Part shown: positions 1 through 8,500 of the stretch, piece after piece
Layout of the letters: each line of letters opens with the position of its first letter
Numbering within the stretch: position 1 is the first letter of the stretch
NCBI RefSeq assembly: GCF_002000125.1
Contig: NZ_MLHH01000012.1
Coordinates: forward strand, 62,001-126,000
Reading direction: 5' to 3'
From: Rodentibacter heidelbergensis
Lineage (GTDB): Bacteria; Pseudomonadota; Gammaproteobacteria; Enterobacterales; Pasteurellaceae
Length of the DNA: 64,000 nucleotides
Notes under the pieces: generated by a model
What the model saw: only the letters and a program-made list of their open reading frames with translations
The model's database searches: none
What the model was told of the DNA's origin: nothing
Program-made: the position numbers and the translations under genes

Positions 1-248
1 TGAAAAAATTCACCAGATAGAATAATATTTTCAAGAGCTTCCCTCCCCTCAATGAAGCTATACAGGCGCCTCCCTTTATTTATATAACATTCCACTATTC
101 CTAAATTTACATATTGTTTAAAACCTTTTAGAAAAAGCCTTTTGGCCTTTTCAGATAAGACCTTTCCCTTGGGAAAGGTTACCTTTATAGCATTACCCTT
201 AATCCCGTTAGGGATTCCCTTAACCTTTTGGCTTTCTGGGTGTGTCAT
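1..248 (-). CDS. Unknown protein, N-terminal part, runs off the left edge
   Basis: An open frame starts with ATG at 248 and stays open through base 1 (82 complete codons), so the gene continues outside the window. The peptide begins MTHPESQKVKGIPNG and is lysine-rich and basic; I recognise no domain. It uses AGG, ATA and GGA codons more freely than the neighbouring housekeeping genes, which hints at a transferred origin. No strong ribosome binding site precedes the ATG. It could be a gene of a mobile element, or an old remnant; the long stop-free frame reaching the edge is the only positive evidence. Confidence 0.45.
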   Translation of the reverse strand, partial: MTHPESQKVKGIPNGIKGNAIKVTFPKGKVLSEKAKRLFLKGFKQYVNLGIVECYINKGRRLYSFIEGREALENIILSGEFF

Positions 249-279
249 TTAGAAAAATGATCATAACCTATAAAAAGTA

Positions 280-435
280 TTGAATGAGCAACTATCTACA
301 TTAATCGATCTAATAATTAAAAACGAGCTGCAAAGAACTCCAGCACATGAATTTATTGTTGAACTAGGAAATACGCCAGATTCATTGATTCAATTTGCTA
401 GATTTCCAGAACTTCAACTTGCTATTGTCAATTAA
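280..435 (+). pseudogene. Possible C-terminal fragment of an unknown protein
   Basis: A 51-residue frame ends in TAA at 433-435 and has no convincing start: the first usable codon is TTG at 280, directly after a stop at 271 and without a ribosome binding site. The peptide (starting LNEQLSTLIDLI, ending FPELQLAIVN) has the balanced composition of a real protein tail. I do not recognise the family. Its position between an edge-truncated unknown ORF and a broken ada-like gene makes a leftover of a larger gene the simplest reading. Confidence 0.3.
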
Positions 436-514
436 AACACAAGAATCGGGTCAATTTAGTCAATAAAAATTTCTATACTCCGATAACATTGTTTTTAATA
501 GACTCATAACTCTT

Positions 515-1348
515 ATGATTAAAGAACAACAATATCAACGAATTCAAATAGCTATTGAATATTTATATGATGATGCTAAACAACAACCGAACTTAGAATA
601 GGTTGCTCGTCAAGCACATCTTAGCCCTGAGTATTTTCAAAAAATATTTACACAATATACAGGGTTAAGTCCAAAACAAATGCTTTCATACTTAAATGTG
701 GAGCTAGCCAAAAAACACTTATTTAATCAAAAAAATCTTCAACAAACAGCACTGGAAACCGGTTTAAGCGGTACGGGACGATTACATGATTTATTTATAA
801 AAATCGAAGGGATGACACCTTTTGAATACAAAAACGGTGGAGAAAACCTAACAATTTATTATTCATTTTTTGATAGTCCTTTGGGTGAGTTTTTAGTCGC
901 AAATACAGAAAAAGGAGTTTGTTCAATGAGTTTTGTCGACGAACGAGAAAAAAGTCTTGGTGAATTAAAAGCCATTTATCCTAATGCTCGATTTGTGGCA
1001 CAAATTCATCCATTACAACAAAAAGCAATGGTATTTTTCTCTGATACACCTCAAGGTCTTAAATTACACATTAAAGGTTCACCATTTCAGTTGAAGGTAT
1101 GGCAAGCATTATTACGTATTCCTGTTGGAGAATTTAGTTCTTATCGTCATATTGCCGAACAAATCCAACATAATAACGCTCAACGTGCGGTAGGAAGTGC
1201 AGTCGGGAAAAATCCCATTGCAGTGCTGATCCCATCTCATCGAGTCATTCGTGAAAACGGTATAATTGGAGAGTATCGTTGGGGGCGAGGAAGAAAAATA
1301 ATGTTATTAGCCAAAGAACAAACAGATCAAGAGGGATATCATGAATAA
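515..1348 (+). pseudogene. ada: Ada-like AraC/methyltransferase protein, interrupted by TAG and lacking the active-site Cys
   Basis: Read from ATG 515 the frame encodes an AraC-type helix-turn-helix (about residues 1-110) followed by an O6-alkylguanine-DNA alkyltransferase domain (about 115-277), the layout of Ada-type repair regulators without the N-terminal zinc domain. Codon 29 is TAG (599-601) in a spot where the context LE-VARQAHLSPEYF suggests an ancestral CAG (Gln). The alkyl-acceptor motif, normally PCHRV, reads PSHRV (TCT at 1235-1237, residue 241), so the protein could not take alkyl groups even if translated. A shorter frame from ATG 680 keeps the second half of the AraC domain and all of the transferase domain. 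It could survive as a lesion-binding alkyltransferase-like protein, but with the broken alkB behind it decay is more likely. It overlaps alkB by 8 bases, as in an ada-alkB operon. Confidence 0.8.
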
Positions 1349-1540
1349 TTTGAATCTATTTGAACTTGAACCCAATGCCAACTTACTACCTTATGACGGT
1401 ATCGTCAATAATTACGGCATTATTTTTGAGCGCAAAACTGCCGAAATCTATTATCAAAAATTGCTACATAACATTGAATGGAGGAATGATGTCGCTATTA
1501 TTTTTAGAAAAAAATAACCACAGCAAGACAAATGGCTTTT
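1341..1540 (+). pseudogene. alkB: alkB N-terminal stump (2-oxoglutarate dioxygenase, DNA dealkylation)
   Basis: ATG 1341 overlaps the end of the ada-like gene. The 58 codons to TAA 1515 match the start of AlkB-type oxidative demethylases, with the typical NLLPYDGIVNNYG and a later LLHNIEWRND stretch. The stop arises in a run of seven A: adding one base continues the frame as ITTARQMAF, matching the next AlkB segment. Homology then ends abruptly near 1540, where transposase-like sequence begins in the same frame. The dioxygenase core with the His-x-Asp iron ligands is missing, so the gene is inactive. Gene and family are inferred from remembered AlkB sequences. Confidence 0.7.
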
Positions 1541-1714
1541 AGGAAGAAAATTTATATGGATTTGGCCACATTACAAGCTGATTTGGATGAATGGTTTTGC
1601 ACCATAACCATCACCGAACTCATCAAGGAAAAATGTGCTGTGGAAGAACGCCAAGCCGTTGTCAATTTTCTTGATTTACTCAGTGCAAGTTATCAAAAAC
1701 AACAAGGCAAATAA
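1541..1714 (+). mobile_element. IS481-type transposase C-terminal remnant, frameshifted
   Basis: The frame contains LATLQADLDEW followed, after a shift of reading frame, by HNHHRTHQGKMCCGRTP. Together these match the end of the DDE integrase domain in one IS481 subgroup (the DLDEW...YN..RTHQGK..CGRTP pattern). Nothing upstream of this end remains; it is joined straight to the alkB stump. It differs from the transposase at 22271-23460, whose matching region reads EYNHERSHEGIERKTP, so a second element type was once present. The right end is unclear; the frame closes at 1714 just before an uptake sequence at 1719. Confidence 0.6.
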
Positions 1715-1739
1715 CCAAAAGTGCGGTCAAAAAAAGCAA

Positions 1740-2202
1740 CTTTTTTGAACCTTAGGTTTGCTCCCCCTAAGAGGTAAACAAATCTGCAAGTGAATTTGCA
1801 AACAGTTTTGCCCTTTTCTTACCCTGCCTTGTTGGCTTGATGTGGCGCATTATACCGATTAGATTTGAATTGATTAGTCGGCAAATCGCAAATTGAGTAT
1901 TAGGAAAAACCAAATAATCGCGGCATTAAAAAGAGATAAGCGAAAGAAAGTTGAAATCTAAAAACATTGGCAATGTTTTGGGATTGGCATACCCATTATT
2001 TGGGTCGTCATGGGATTGCCCACTGTTTTTAATCCCATGTTTAATGAAGAAAAAATCATGACTTTTGCGCTGAACAAAAGAAAGAGATAAGTTTTTTAAA
2101 AAAGAAGACAAGTCCATAATCCCCCCTAACGATAAAAGTTAAAACGCTAAGGAGTATTAGTATTAGGCTTTTGTTACCGGATTGAGATTAAAATGAGAGT
2201 GA
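1740..2202. other. Gene-poor gap with a possible eroded reading frame
   Basis: No intact gene is evident. A plus-strand frame from about 1878 to 2090, broken by one TAA at 1959, encodes a basic segment (RKNQIIAALKRDKRKKVEI) followed by a hydrophobic one (FGIGIPIIWVVMGLP), as in a small membrane protein. It has no credible start or ribosome binding site. The stretch lies just beyond the 3' end of the tRNA-Lys gene and is probably debris. Confidence 0.3.
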
Positions 2203-2278
2203 TGGTGGGTCGTGAAGGATTCGAACCTTCGACCAACGGATTAAAAGTCCGCTGCTCTACCGACTGAGCTAACGACCC
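2203..2278 (-). tRNA. tRNA-Lys (anticodon TTT)
   Basis: The minus strand gives a 76-nt cloverleaf beginning GGGTCGTTAGCTCAGT and ending with encoded CCA. The anticodon loop reads CTTTTAA with anticodon TTT between pairing arms, and the T arm carries GGTTCGAATCC-like sequence. It is the last of four tRNA genes in one direction. Its 3' end faces the decayed 1-2200 region. Confidence 0.95.
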
Positions 2279-2327
2279 AAATATAGGATTTTTAAAGGAG
2301 TTTTTATAAAATTAAGATTTTATAAAA

Positions 2328-2414
2328 TGGTGCCCGAAGCCAGACTTGAACTGGCACGCCTCGAAAGGCGAGGGATTTTAAATCCCTTGTGTCTACCGAT
2401 TCCACCACTCGGGC
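2328..2414 (-). tRNA. tRNA-Leu (anticodon TAA)
   Basis: An 87-nt minus-strand tRNA with the long variable arm of class II tRNAs. The acceptor stem GCCCGAG pairs with CTTCGGGC-type sequence before encoded CCA, and the anticodon stem-loop GGGATTTAAAATCCC presents TAA. It lies 49 bases from the tRNA-Lys gene in the same orientation. Confidence 0.95.
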
Positions 2415-2438
2415 AAAACACTAACTGACAACGTATTA

Positions 2439-2512
2439 TGGAGGCGTGTCCCGGAGTCGAACCGAGCTACATGGATTTGCAATCCAGTGCATAACCGCTT
2501 TGCTAACACGCC
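2439..2512 (-). tRNA. tRNA-Cys (anticodon GCA)
   Basis: A 74-nt minus-strand tRNA starting GGCGTGTTAGCAAAG and ending GCCTCCA. The anticodon arm TGGATTGCAAATCCA presents GCA. It lies 24 bases from tRNA-Leu and 6 bases from tRNA-Gly, so the four are very likely cut from one precursor. Confidence 0.95.
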
Positions 2513-2518
2513 GTGAAT

Positions 2519-2594
<76 letters not shown>

Positions 2595-2845
2595 ATTCGT
2601 TGTTAGTGGTGCGCATTTTATATAAATTTGAAAATCTGTCAATTGCCGATTTAAAAAAAAATCTCAAGCGTTTAAAAAAAATGCATTTCCTTTAAATTCT
2701 TCGTCTCAAAATAATGAGAATAAAAAGTGAATTTAGGGGTTATTTTTCAATTTCTTCTTTTATCACTTTAGGCTTTGTGCCAAAATGCTTTGGTGATTTT
2801 TTAAGAAAAAGTGCGGTCACTTTTTTCATTATTTTCGAGGATATT

Positions 2846-3958
2846 ATGACAACACCACAATATGCAATTGATACCCTACTCGCTCAAGCGGGAAATCGCA
2901 GTGACGAGCGCACGGGTGCGGTTTCCACCCCAATTTTTCTTTCCACAGCCTATGGTCACCATGGTATTGGTGAAAGCACCGGTTTTGATTATACCCGCAC
3001 CAAAAACCCTACTCGTAGCGTATTAGAAGAAACGATCGCACAATTAGAAAACGGCGATCAGGGCTTTGCATTTTCATCCGGTATGGCGGCGATTCAAGTA
3101 TTAATGACACTTTTCAGCGCACCGGATGAGTGGATTGTTTCCAGTGATGTCTATGGTGGAACCTATCGTCTTTTAGATTTTGCTTATAAAAACAATAACA
3201 GTGTTAAACCGGTTTATGTTAACACCGCTTCAATAAAAGAAATCGAAGCAGCCATTACCCCTCATACTAAAGCTATTTTTATTGAAACCCCCTCTAACCC
3301 ACTTATGGAAGAATGTGATGTGGCGGAAATTGCCAAACTCGCCAAAAAACATCAGCTAATGTTGATTGTGGATAACACCTTTTTAACACCGGTGCTCTCA
3401 CGTCCATTAGATTTAGGGGCTGATATTGTGATCCACAGTGGAACAAAATACATTGCAGGCCATAATGATGCCTTGGTGGGATTGATTGTGGCAAAAGGAC
3501 AAGCGCTTTGTGAACGTATTGCTTATATTCAAAACGGTGCCGGTGCGGTGCTTTCTCCTTTTGATTCGTGGCTAACGATTCGTGGAATGAAAACCCTTTC
3601 TCTGCGAATGAAACGTCATCAAGACAATGCAAAAGCGATTGCGGAATTTTTACAAGCTCAGCCACAAGTGGACTCAGTGCTTTATCCAAACAAAGGAGGA
3701 ATGCTCTCTTTCCGCCTGAAGGATGAAACGTGGGTTAACACCTTTTTGAAATCTATTAAACTCATCACCTTTGCCGAAAGTTTGGGCGGAACCGAAAGTT
3801 TTATCACTTATCCGGCAACACAAACCCATATGGATATTCCGGAAACCGAACGTATTGCACGCGGTATTACCAATACCTTACTTCGTTTTTCTGTGGGGAT
3901 TGAAGATGTGGAAGATATCAAAGCAGACTTGCTCCAAGCCTTTGCCCATTTAAAATAA
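2846..3958 (+). CDS. metB: Cystathionine gamma-synthase (PLP-dependent trans-sulfuration enzyme)
   Basis: The 370-residue protein joins an activated homoserine ester to cysteine, forming cystathionine for methionine synthesis in the cytosol. It has the Cys/Met-metabolism PLP fold: YTRTKNPTR near residue 49 and the Schiff-base lysine K201 in HSGTKYIAGHND. The frame is open upstream to 2714, but that extension runs through an uptake sequence (2809-2817); ATG 2846 after CGAGGATATT is the start. Cystathionine beta-lyases share this fold, so beta-lyase activity cannot be excluded. ldhA follows after 14 bases, probably in one transcript. Confidence 0.85.
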   Translation: MTTPQYAIDTLLAQAGNRSDERTGAVSTPIFLSTAYGHHGIGESTGFDYTRTKNPTRSVLEETIAQLENGDQGFAFSSGMAAIQVLMTLFSAPDEWIVSSDVYGGTYRLLDFAYKNNNSVKPVYVNTASIKEIEAAITPHTKAIFIETPSNPLMEECDVAEIAKLAKKHQLMLIVDNTFLTPVLSRPLDLGADIVIHSGTKYIAGHNDALVGLIVAKGQALCERIAYIQNGAGAVLSPFDSWLTIRGMKTLSLRMKRHQDNAKAIAEFLQAQPQVDSVLYPNKGGMLSFRLKDETWVNTFLKSIKLITFAESLGGTESFITYPATQTHMDIPETERIARGITNTLLRFSVGIEDVEDIKADLLQAFAHLK

Positions 3959-3972
3959 TTCTCGGAGAAAAT

Positions 3973-4968
3973 ATGAAAATTGCCGTTTACAGCACAAAAA
4001 GTTATGACCGTAAGTACTTTGAATTAATTAATGCCAAATACGGTTTTGACCTTGAATTTTTTGATTTTATGCTAAATGAGAGTACTGCACGGTTAGCCGA
4101 ACATTGTGAGGCTGTTTGTATTTTCGTCAATGATGACGGCAGCCGAAAAGTCTTAGAAAAATTAGCGGCTCTCGGGGTGAAAATTGTCGCTTTACGCTGT
4201 GCCGGTTTCAATAATGTTGATTTAAAAGCCGCACAATCCCTGGGTATTCAAGTGGTTCGTGTACCCGCTTATTCACCAGAGGCGGTGGCTGAACATACAG
4301 TGGGCTTAATGATGACGCTTAATCGCCGTATTCATCGTGCTTATCAACGTACTCGTGAGGCCAATTTTTCCTTAGAAGGCTTAATCGGCTTTAATATGCA
4401 TGGCCGTACGGTGGGTGTGGTTGGAACAGGAAAAATCGGCCTTGCTACGATGCGTATTTTAAAAGGATTTGGTATGAATATTCTTGCCTATGATCCTTTT
4501 AAAACCCCTGTTGCTGAGGAACTTGGAGCGAAATATGTAGAGCTTGATGAGCTTTACGCCAAAAGCCATGTTATCACGCTCCATTGCCCGGCGACCCCGG
4601 AAAACTATCACTTACTCAACCGAGAAGCCTTTGCGAAGATGAAAGATGGCGTGATGATCATCAACACAAGCCGAGGATCTCTCATTGATACGCTGGCCGC
4701 CATTGATGCGCTCAAACAACGTAAAATTGGCGCATTGGGTATGGATGTTTATGAAAATGAACGAGATTTATTTTTCGAAGACAAATCAAATGAAGTGATT
4801 TTAGACGATGTATTCCGCCGTCTTTCTTCGTGCCATAATGTACTCCTTACCGGGCATCAAGCCTTTTTAACCGAGGAAGCATTAACCAATATTGCCGATA
4901 TCACTCTTGCCAATGTGTACCATCTACAATCCGGTAAGCCTTGTGCCAATTTGGTTTTGCCCTCTTAG
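3973..4968 (+). CDS. ldhA: Fermentative D-lactate dehydrogenase
   Basis: A 331-residue NAD-dependent D-2-hydroxyacid dehydrogenase that reduces pyruvate to D-lactate, recycling NADH in fermentation. It shows the Rossmann motif VGVVGTGKIG (about 147-156) and the catalytic set R234 (NTSRGS), E263 (DVYENE) and H295 (TGHQAF), each one position off the E. coli LdhA numbering as I recall it. The start has CGGAG five bases upstream. It follows metB closely and ends before a hairpin at 5043-5062. Confidence 0.93.
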   Translation: MKIAVYSTKSYDRKYFELINAKYGFDLEFFDFMLNESTARLAEHCEAVCIFVNDDGSRKVLEKLAALGVKIVALRCAGFNNVDLKAAQSLGIQVVRVPAYSPEAVAEHTVGLMMTLNRRIHRAYQRTREANFSLEGLIGFNMHGRTVGVVGTGKIGLATMRILKGFGMNILAYDPFKTPVAEELGAKYVELDELYAKSHVITLHCPATPENYHLLNREAFAKMKDGVMIINTSRGSLIDTLAAIDALKQRKIGALGMDVYENERDLFFEDKSNEVILDDVFRRLSSCHNVLLTGHQAFLTEEALTNIADITLANVYHLQSGKPCANLVLPS

Positions 4969-5042
4969 CTTTTGATAATTAAATTAATAACTGTAATTTA
5001 AAAAAACTCGTGCTATTCTGACCGCACTTGTAATTTAACAAA

Positions 5043-5062
5043 ATGCCCTCACATAAGGGCAT
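5043..5062 (+). terminator. Hairpin between ldhA and trxA
   Basis: AATGCCCT and AGGGCATT form an 8-bp stem with a short loop. There is no long T run after it, so it may be a weak terminator of ldhA or a structure in the trxA leader; trxA starts 25 bases later. Confidence 0.5.
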
Positions 5063-5087
5063 TATTCACACACAAAGGAAATAAAAA

Positions 5088-5411
5088 ATGAGCCAAGTAT
5101 TACACACAACCGACGCAACATTTGAAGCAGATGTACTCCGTTCTGATATCCCTGTCTTAGTGGATTTTTGGGCACCTTGGTGCGGTCCTTGCAAAATGAT
5201 TGCACCGGTATTGGATGAACTTGCACCGGAATTTGCAGGCAAAGCCAAAATTGTCAAAATTAATGTGGATGACAATCAACTTGTTGCCGGTCAATTCGGT
5301 GTACGCAGTATCCCTACCCTACTTTTAGTAAAAAATGGTGAAGTGGTGGCCACCCAAGTGGGGGCATTGCCAAAAGGTCAATTAGCTAACTTCATTAATC
5401 AATATCTTTAA
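5088..5411 (+). CDS. trxA: Thioredoxin 1
   Basis: A 107-residue cytosolic thioredoxin, the small dithiol donor for ribonucleotide reductase and other reductases. The redox site WCGPC lies at residues 31-35, and the cis-proline is in RSIPTLL. The length is normal and AAAGGAAAT precedes ATG 5088. Its reductase, trxB, lies at 30427. A strong terminator follows at once. Confidence 0.96.
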   Translation: MSQVLHTTDATFEADVLRSDIPVLVDFWAPWCGPCKMIAPVLDELAPEFAGKAKIVKINVDDNQLVAGQFGVRSIPTLLLVKNGEVVATQVGALPKGQLANFINQYL

Positions 5412-5420
5412 TCTTCATCA

Positions 5421-5451
5421 AATCCTCTTATTTACGCCAAATAAGAGGATT
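5421..5451 (+). terminator. Rho-independent terminator of trxA
   Basis: AATCCTCTTATTT and its exact complement form a 13-bp stem around a 5-base loop, followed by TTTTCTTT. Confidence 0.9.
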
Positions 5452-5485
5452 TTTCTTTCCTCCGCTTTCTCATTTTCTTCTCTGT

Positions 5486-5505
5486 TTTGTGATATGACTC
5501 ACAAA
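5486..5505 (+). promoter_or_regulatory. CRP-type site upstream of putA
   Basis: TGTGATATGACTCACA (5488-5503) has both perfect CRP half sites, TGTGA and TCACA, six bases apart. It lies about 80 bases before the putA start, a fitting position for cAMP-CRP activation of proline catabolism. Confidence 0.75.
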
Positions 5506-5583
5506 TCCAAAAAAATCTCGTTTACTTTTTACACAAATAGACTTACCTTCCTTAACAATCTCGTAACAAAAAAGAGGTGGTTA

Positions 5584-8500
5584 ATGTCTATTTCACTTTC
5601 AAAAACCTATAGCCCAAAACGCCGAGCAATTACTAAACACACACGCCTTGATGAAAAAACTGCCGTTGACCGATTAATGGCAACCCTTGATTTCACCGCA
5701 GAGCAAGAAAAACGTATTACCGACAATGCCACCACACTCATCAATAAGCTGCGTCATATCAAACAAAAACAATATGGCGCCGATGCGTTAATGGAAGAAT
5801 TTTCTTTAAGCTCTGAAGAAGGCGTTGCCTTGATGTGTTTGGCTGAAGCCCTGTTACGAATTCCTGATGCGAAAACCCGTGATGAGCTGATTTACGAAAA
5901 ATTAAAAGACGGCAATTGGCAATCTCATCTTGGCAATGCCAAATCCTTCTTTATCAATGCGGCCAGTTATGGTTTGCTGTTTGGTAAAAAAATCAGTGAA
6001 AACCTCACTGAAGAACAACTCACCCATCGTTTAAATCATTTATTCTCCCGTTTTGCAGCCCCGGTTATACGCCAAGTGATGGTGAAATCCATGCAAGTGA
6101 TGGGCAAACAATTCGTTGCCGGCGTGAATATGCCGGAAGCCCTGAAACATACCCAACCCCGCTATAACAAAGGCTTTACCTTTTCCTTTGATATGCTCGG
6201 TGAAGCCGCAATGACTGCCTCTGATGCCGAGCGTTATTTCAACGATTATCTCCATGCAATTGAAGAAGTGGGCAAAAATGCCAAGGGTCGTACAATCTAT
6301 AACGGCAACAGTGTTTCAGTGAAACTTTCCGCTATTCACCCCAAATATCATCGTGCCAAATATGACCGCACAATGAATGAGCTTTATCCACGCATCAAAC
6401 AGCTTTTTTTACTCGCTCAAAAATACAATATCAGTGTGAATATTGATGCGGAGGAATCCAATCGCTTAGAACTCTCCTTAGATTTGGTGGAAAAATTATT
6501 GGATGAACCTGAACTCAAAGGCTACAAAGGGATTGGTTTTGTGGTACAAGCCTATTCCAAGCGTTGCCCTTATGTGCTGGATTATTTAATCGATCTCGCC
6601 CGTGAAAAACAGGGGTATTTAATGATCCGCTTAGTCAAAGGGGCTTATTGGGACAGTGAAATCAAATGGGCACAAACCGACGGTTTAGCCGATTTCCCGC
6701 TTTATACCCGTAAAAATCATACCGACATTGCCTATGTGGCTTGTGCGAAAAAATTATTAGCCGCACAGGATGTGATCTATCCTCAATTTGCCACGCATAA
6801 TGTGCTGACAATGTGTACCATTTATGAAATGGGACAAGGCAAGGAATTTGAATTCCAATGCTTACATGGTATGGGTGAAAGCCTTTACGATAATATTATC
6901 GGTAAAGACAATTTCGACCGCCAAGTGCGTGTCTATGCCCCAGTCGGTACTCACGAAACCTTGTTGGCTTACCTTGTTCGCCGCCTACTTGAAAACGGCG
7001 CAAATTCTTCCTTTGTGCACCAATTAGTGGATGAAAATATCCCTGTTTCTGAATTGGTTCAGTTACCTTGGAAACGGTATTTGCAATCTAATGGCGAACC
7101 CAATAAATTAATACGCAATCCGCTTGCGCTTTTTCACGATCGCCGTAATTCTGCCGGCTTTGATTTAACCAATGAATTGGAATTAGAAAAACTGGAGCAG
7201 GCATTAAATGAAGCGCAAATAGAAAATGCGACTTCATTGACCGCATTACCTCATCTTGCCCAACAAATGCCTCATCAAGTACACAATCCTGCAAAATTAA
7301 ATGAAGTGGTGGCAGAGGTTCAATTCTTAGATATAACGCAGTCACAAGAAGTGTTTAATGTGGCAAGCAATCAACATTGGCATAGCCAAAGTGCGGTCAA
7401 AAAAGCCGATATTTTACGCCGTGCCGCCGATCTTTATGAAGAAAACCATGGATTATTAATGAAACTGGCGATGATGGAGGCAGGAAAAACCTTGCCAAAT
7501 GCCATTGCAGAACTCCGTGAAGCCGTTGATTTTCTCCGCTATTATGCCAACCAACTCGAACATCTCGCTGCGCATCATCAACTTGGCGAAGCTCGTGGTA
7601 AGATACTTTGTATTTCCCCTTGGAATTTCCCACTGGCTATTTTCACCGGACAAATTGCCGCCTCTTTGGCAGCTGGCAATGCGGTGATTGCCAAACCTGC
7701 CGAACAAACCTCGCTTATCGCTTATGCTGCAATAAAGCTTATGCACCAAGCAGGTGTGCCGAAAGATACCTTACAGCTTGTCTTGGGCGCAGGCGATCTG
7801 GGGGCAGCGCTCGTCCAACAGCCTTTTGATGGGGTGGTCTTTACCGGTTCGACGGAAGTAGCGAAATTGATTGAAAAACGCTTAGCCCTTGCGGATAACG
7901 ATCCGATTTTAATTGCAGAAACAGGCGGACAAAATGTGTTAGTGGTGGATACCTCCGCCCTTCCGGAACAAGTGGCAGCCGATGTTTTAAGTTCAGCCTT
8001 TGACTCTGCCGGTCAGCGTTGCTCCGCCCTTCGTATTTTACTCTTACAAGAGGAAATCGCAGATCAATACTACCGAATGATTACTGAGGCAATGAAAGAA
8101 TTAACCGTGGGCGATCCTCGACTACTGGAAACCGATATTGGCCCTGTTATTGATGAAGAGGCTAAACAAAATTTACGCTATCACCAAGCCAATATGCGTA
8201 AAATTGCACGCGCCTATACTGAATTGAGCATACCGGAAAACGGACATTTCGTCGCCCCGTCTGTTTATCTGTTGGATAACCTTGAACAAATCCAACGGGA
8301 AGTTTTCGGCCCAATTCTTCATATTATTCGCTATCGCAAAGAGGATTTAGTGGAAACCTTAAACCATATCAATGAAAAAGGTTATGCACTGACCGGGGGT
8401 TGCCATACCCGTATTCGCAAACAAATGAACTTGGTTGAAAAACACCTTAACTGCGGTAACTTCTACATTAACCGCAATATTGTCGGTGCAGTGGTAGGGG

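Noticed and set aside
1926-2117. 63-residue minus-strand ORF in the gap before the tRNA cluster
   Set aside because: Low-complexity composition, no ribosome site, and the plus strand of the same stretch gives a more protein-like (though broken) frame.
2714-2845. N-terminal extension of metB by 44 residues
   Set aside because: It reads through an uptake sequence and AT-rich leader; family similarity and the ribosome site support ATG 2846.
3303-3689. 128-residue ORF antisense to metB
   Set aside because: Shadow of a conserved gene; no ribosome site and no protein-like pattern.
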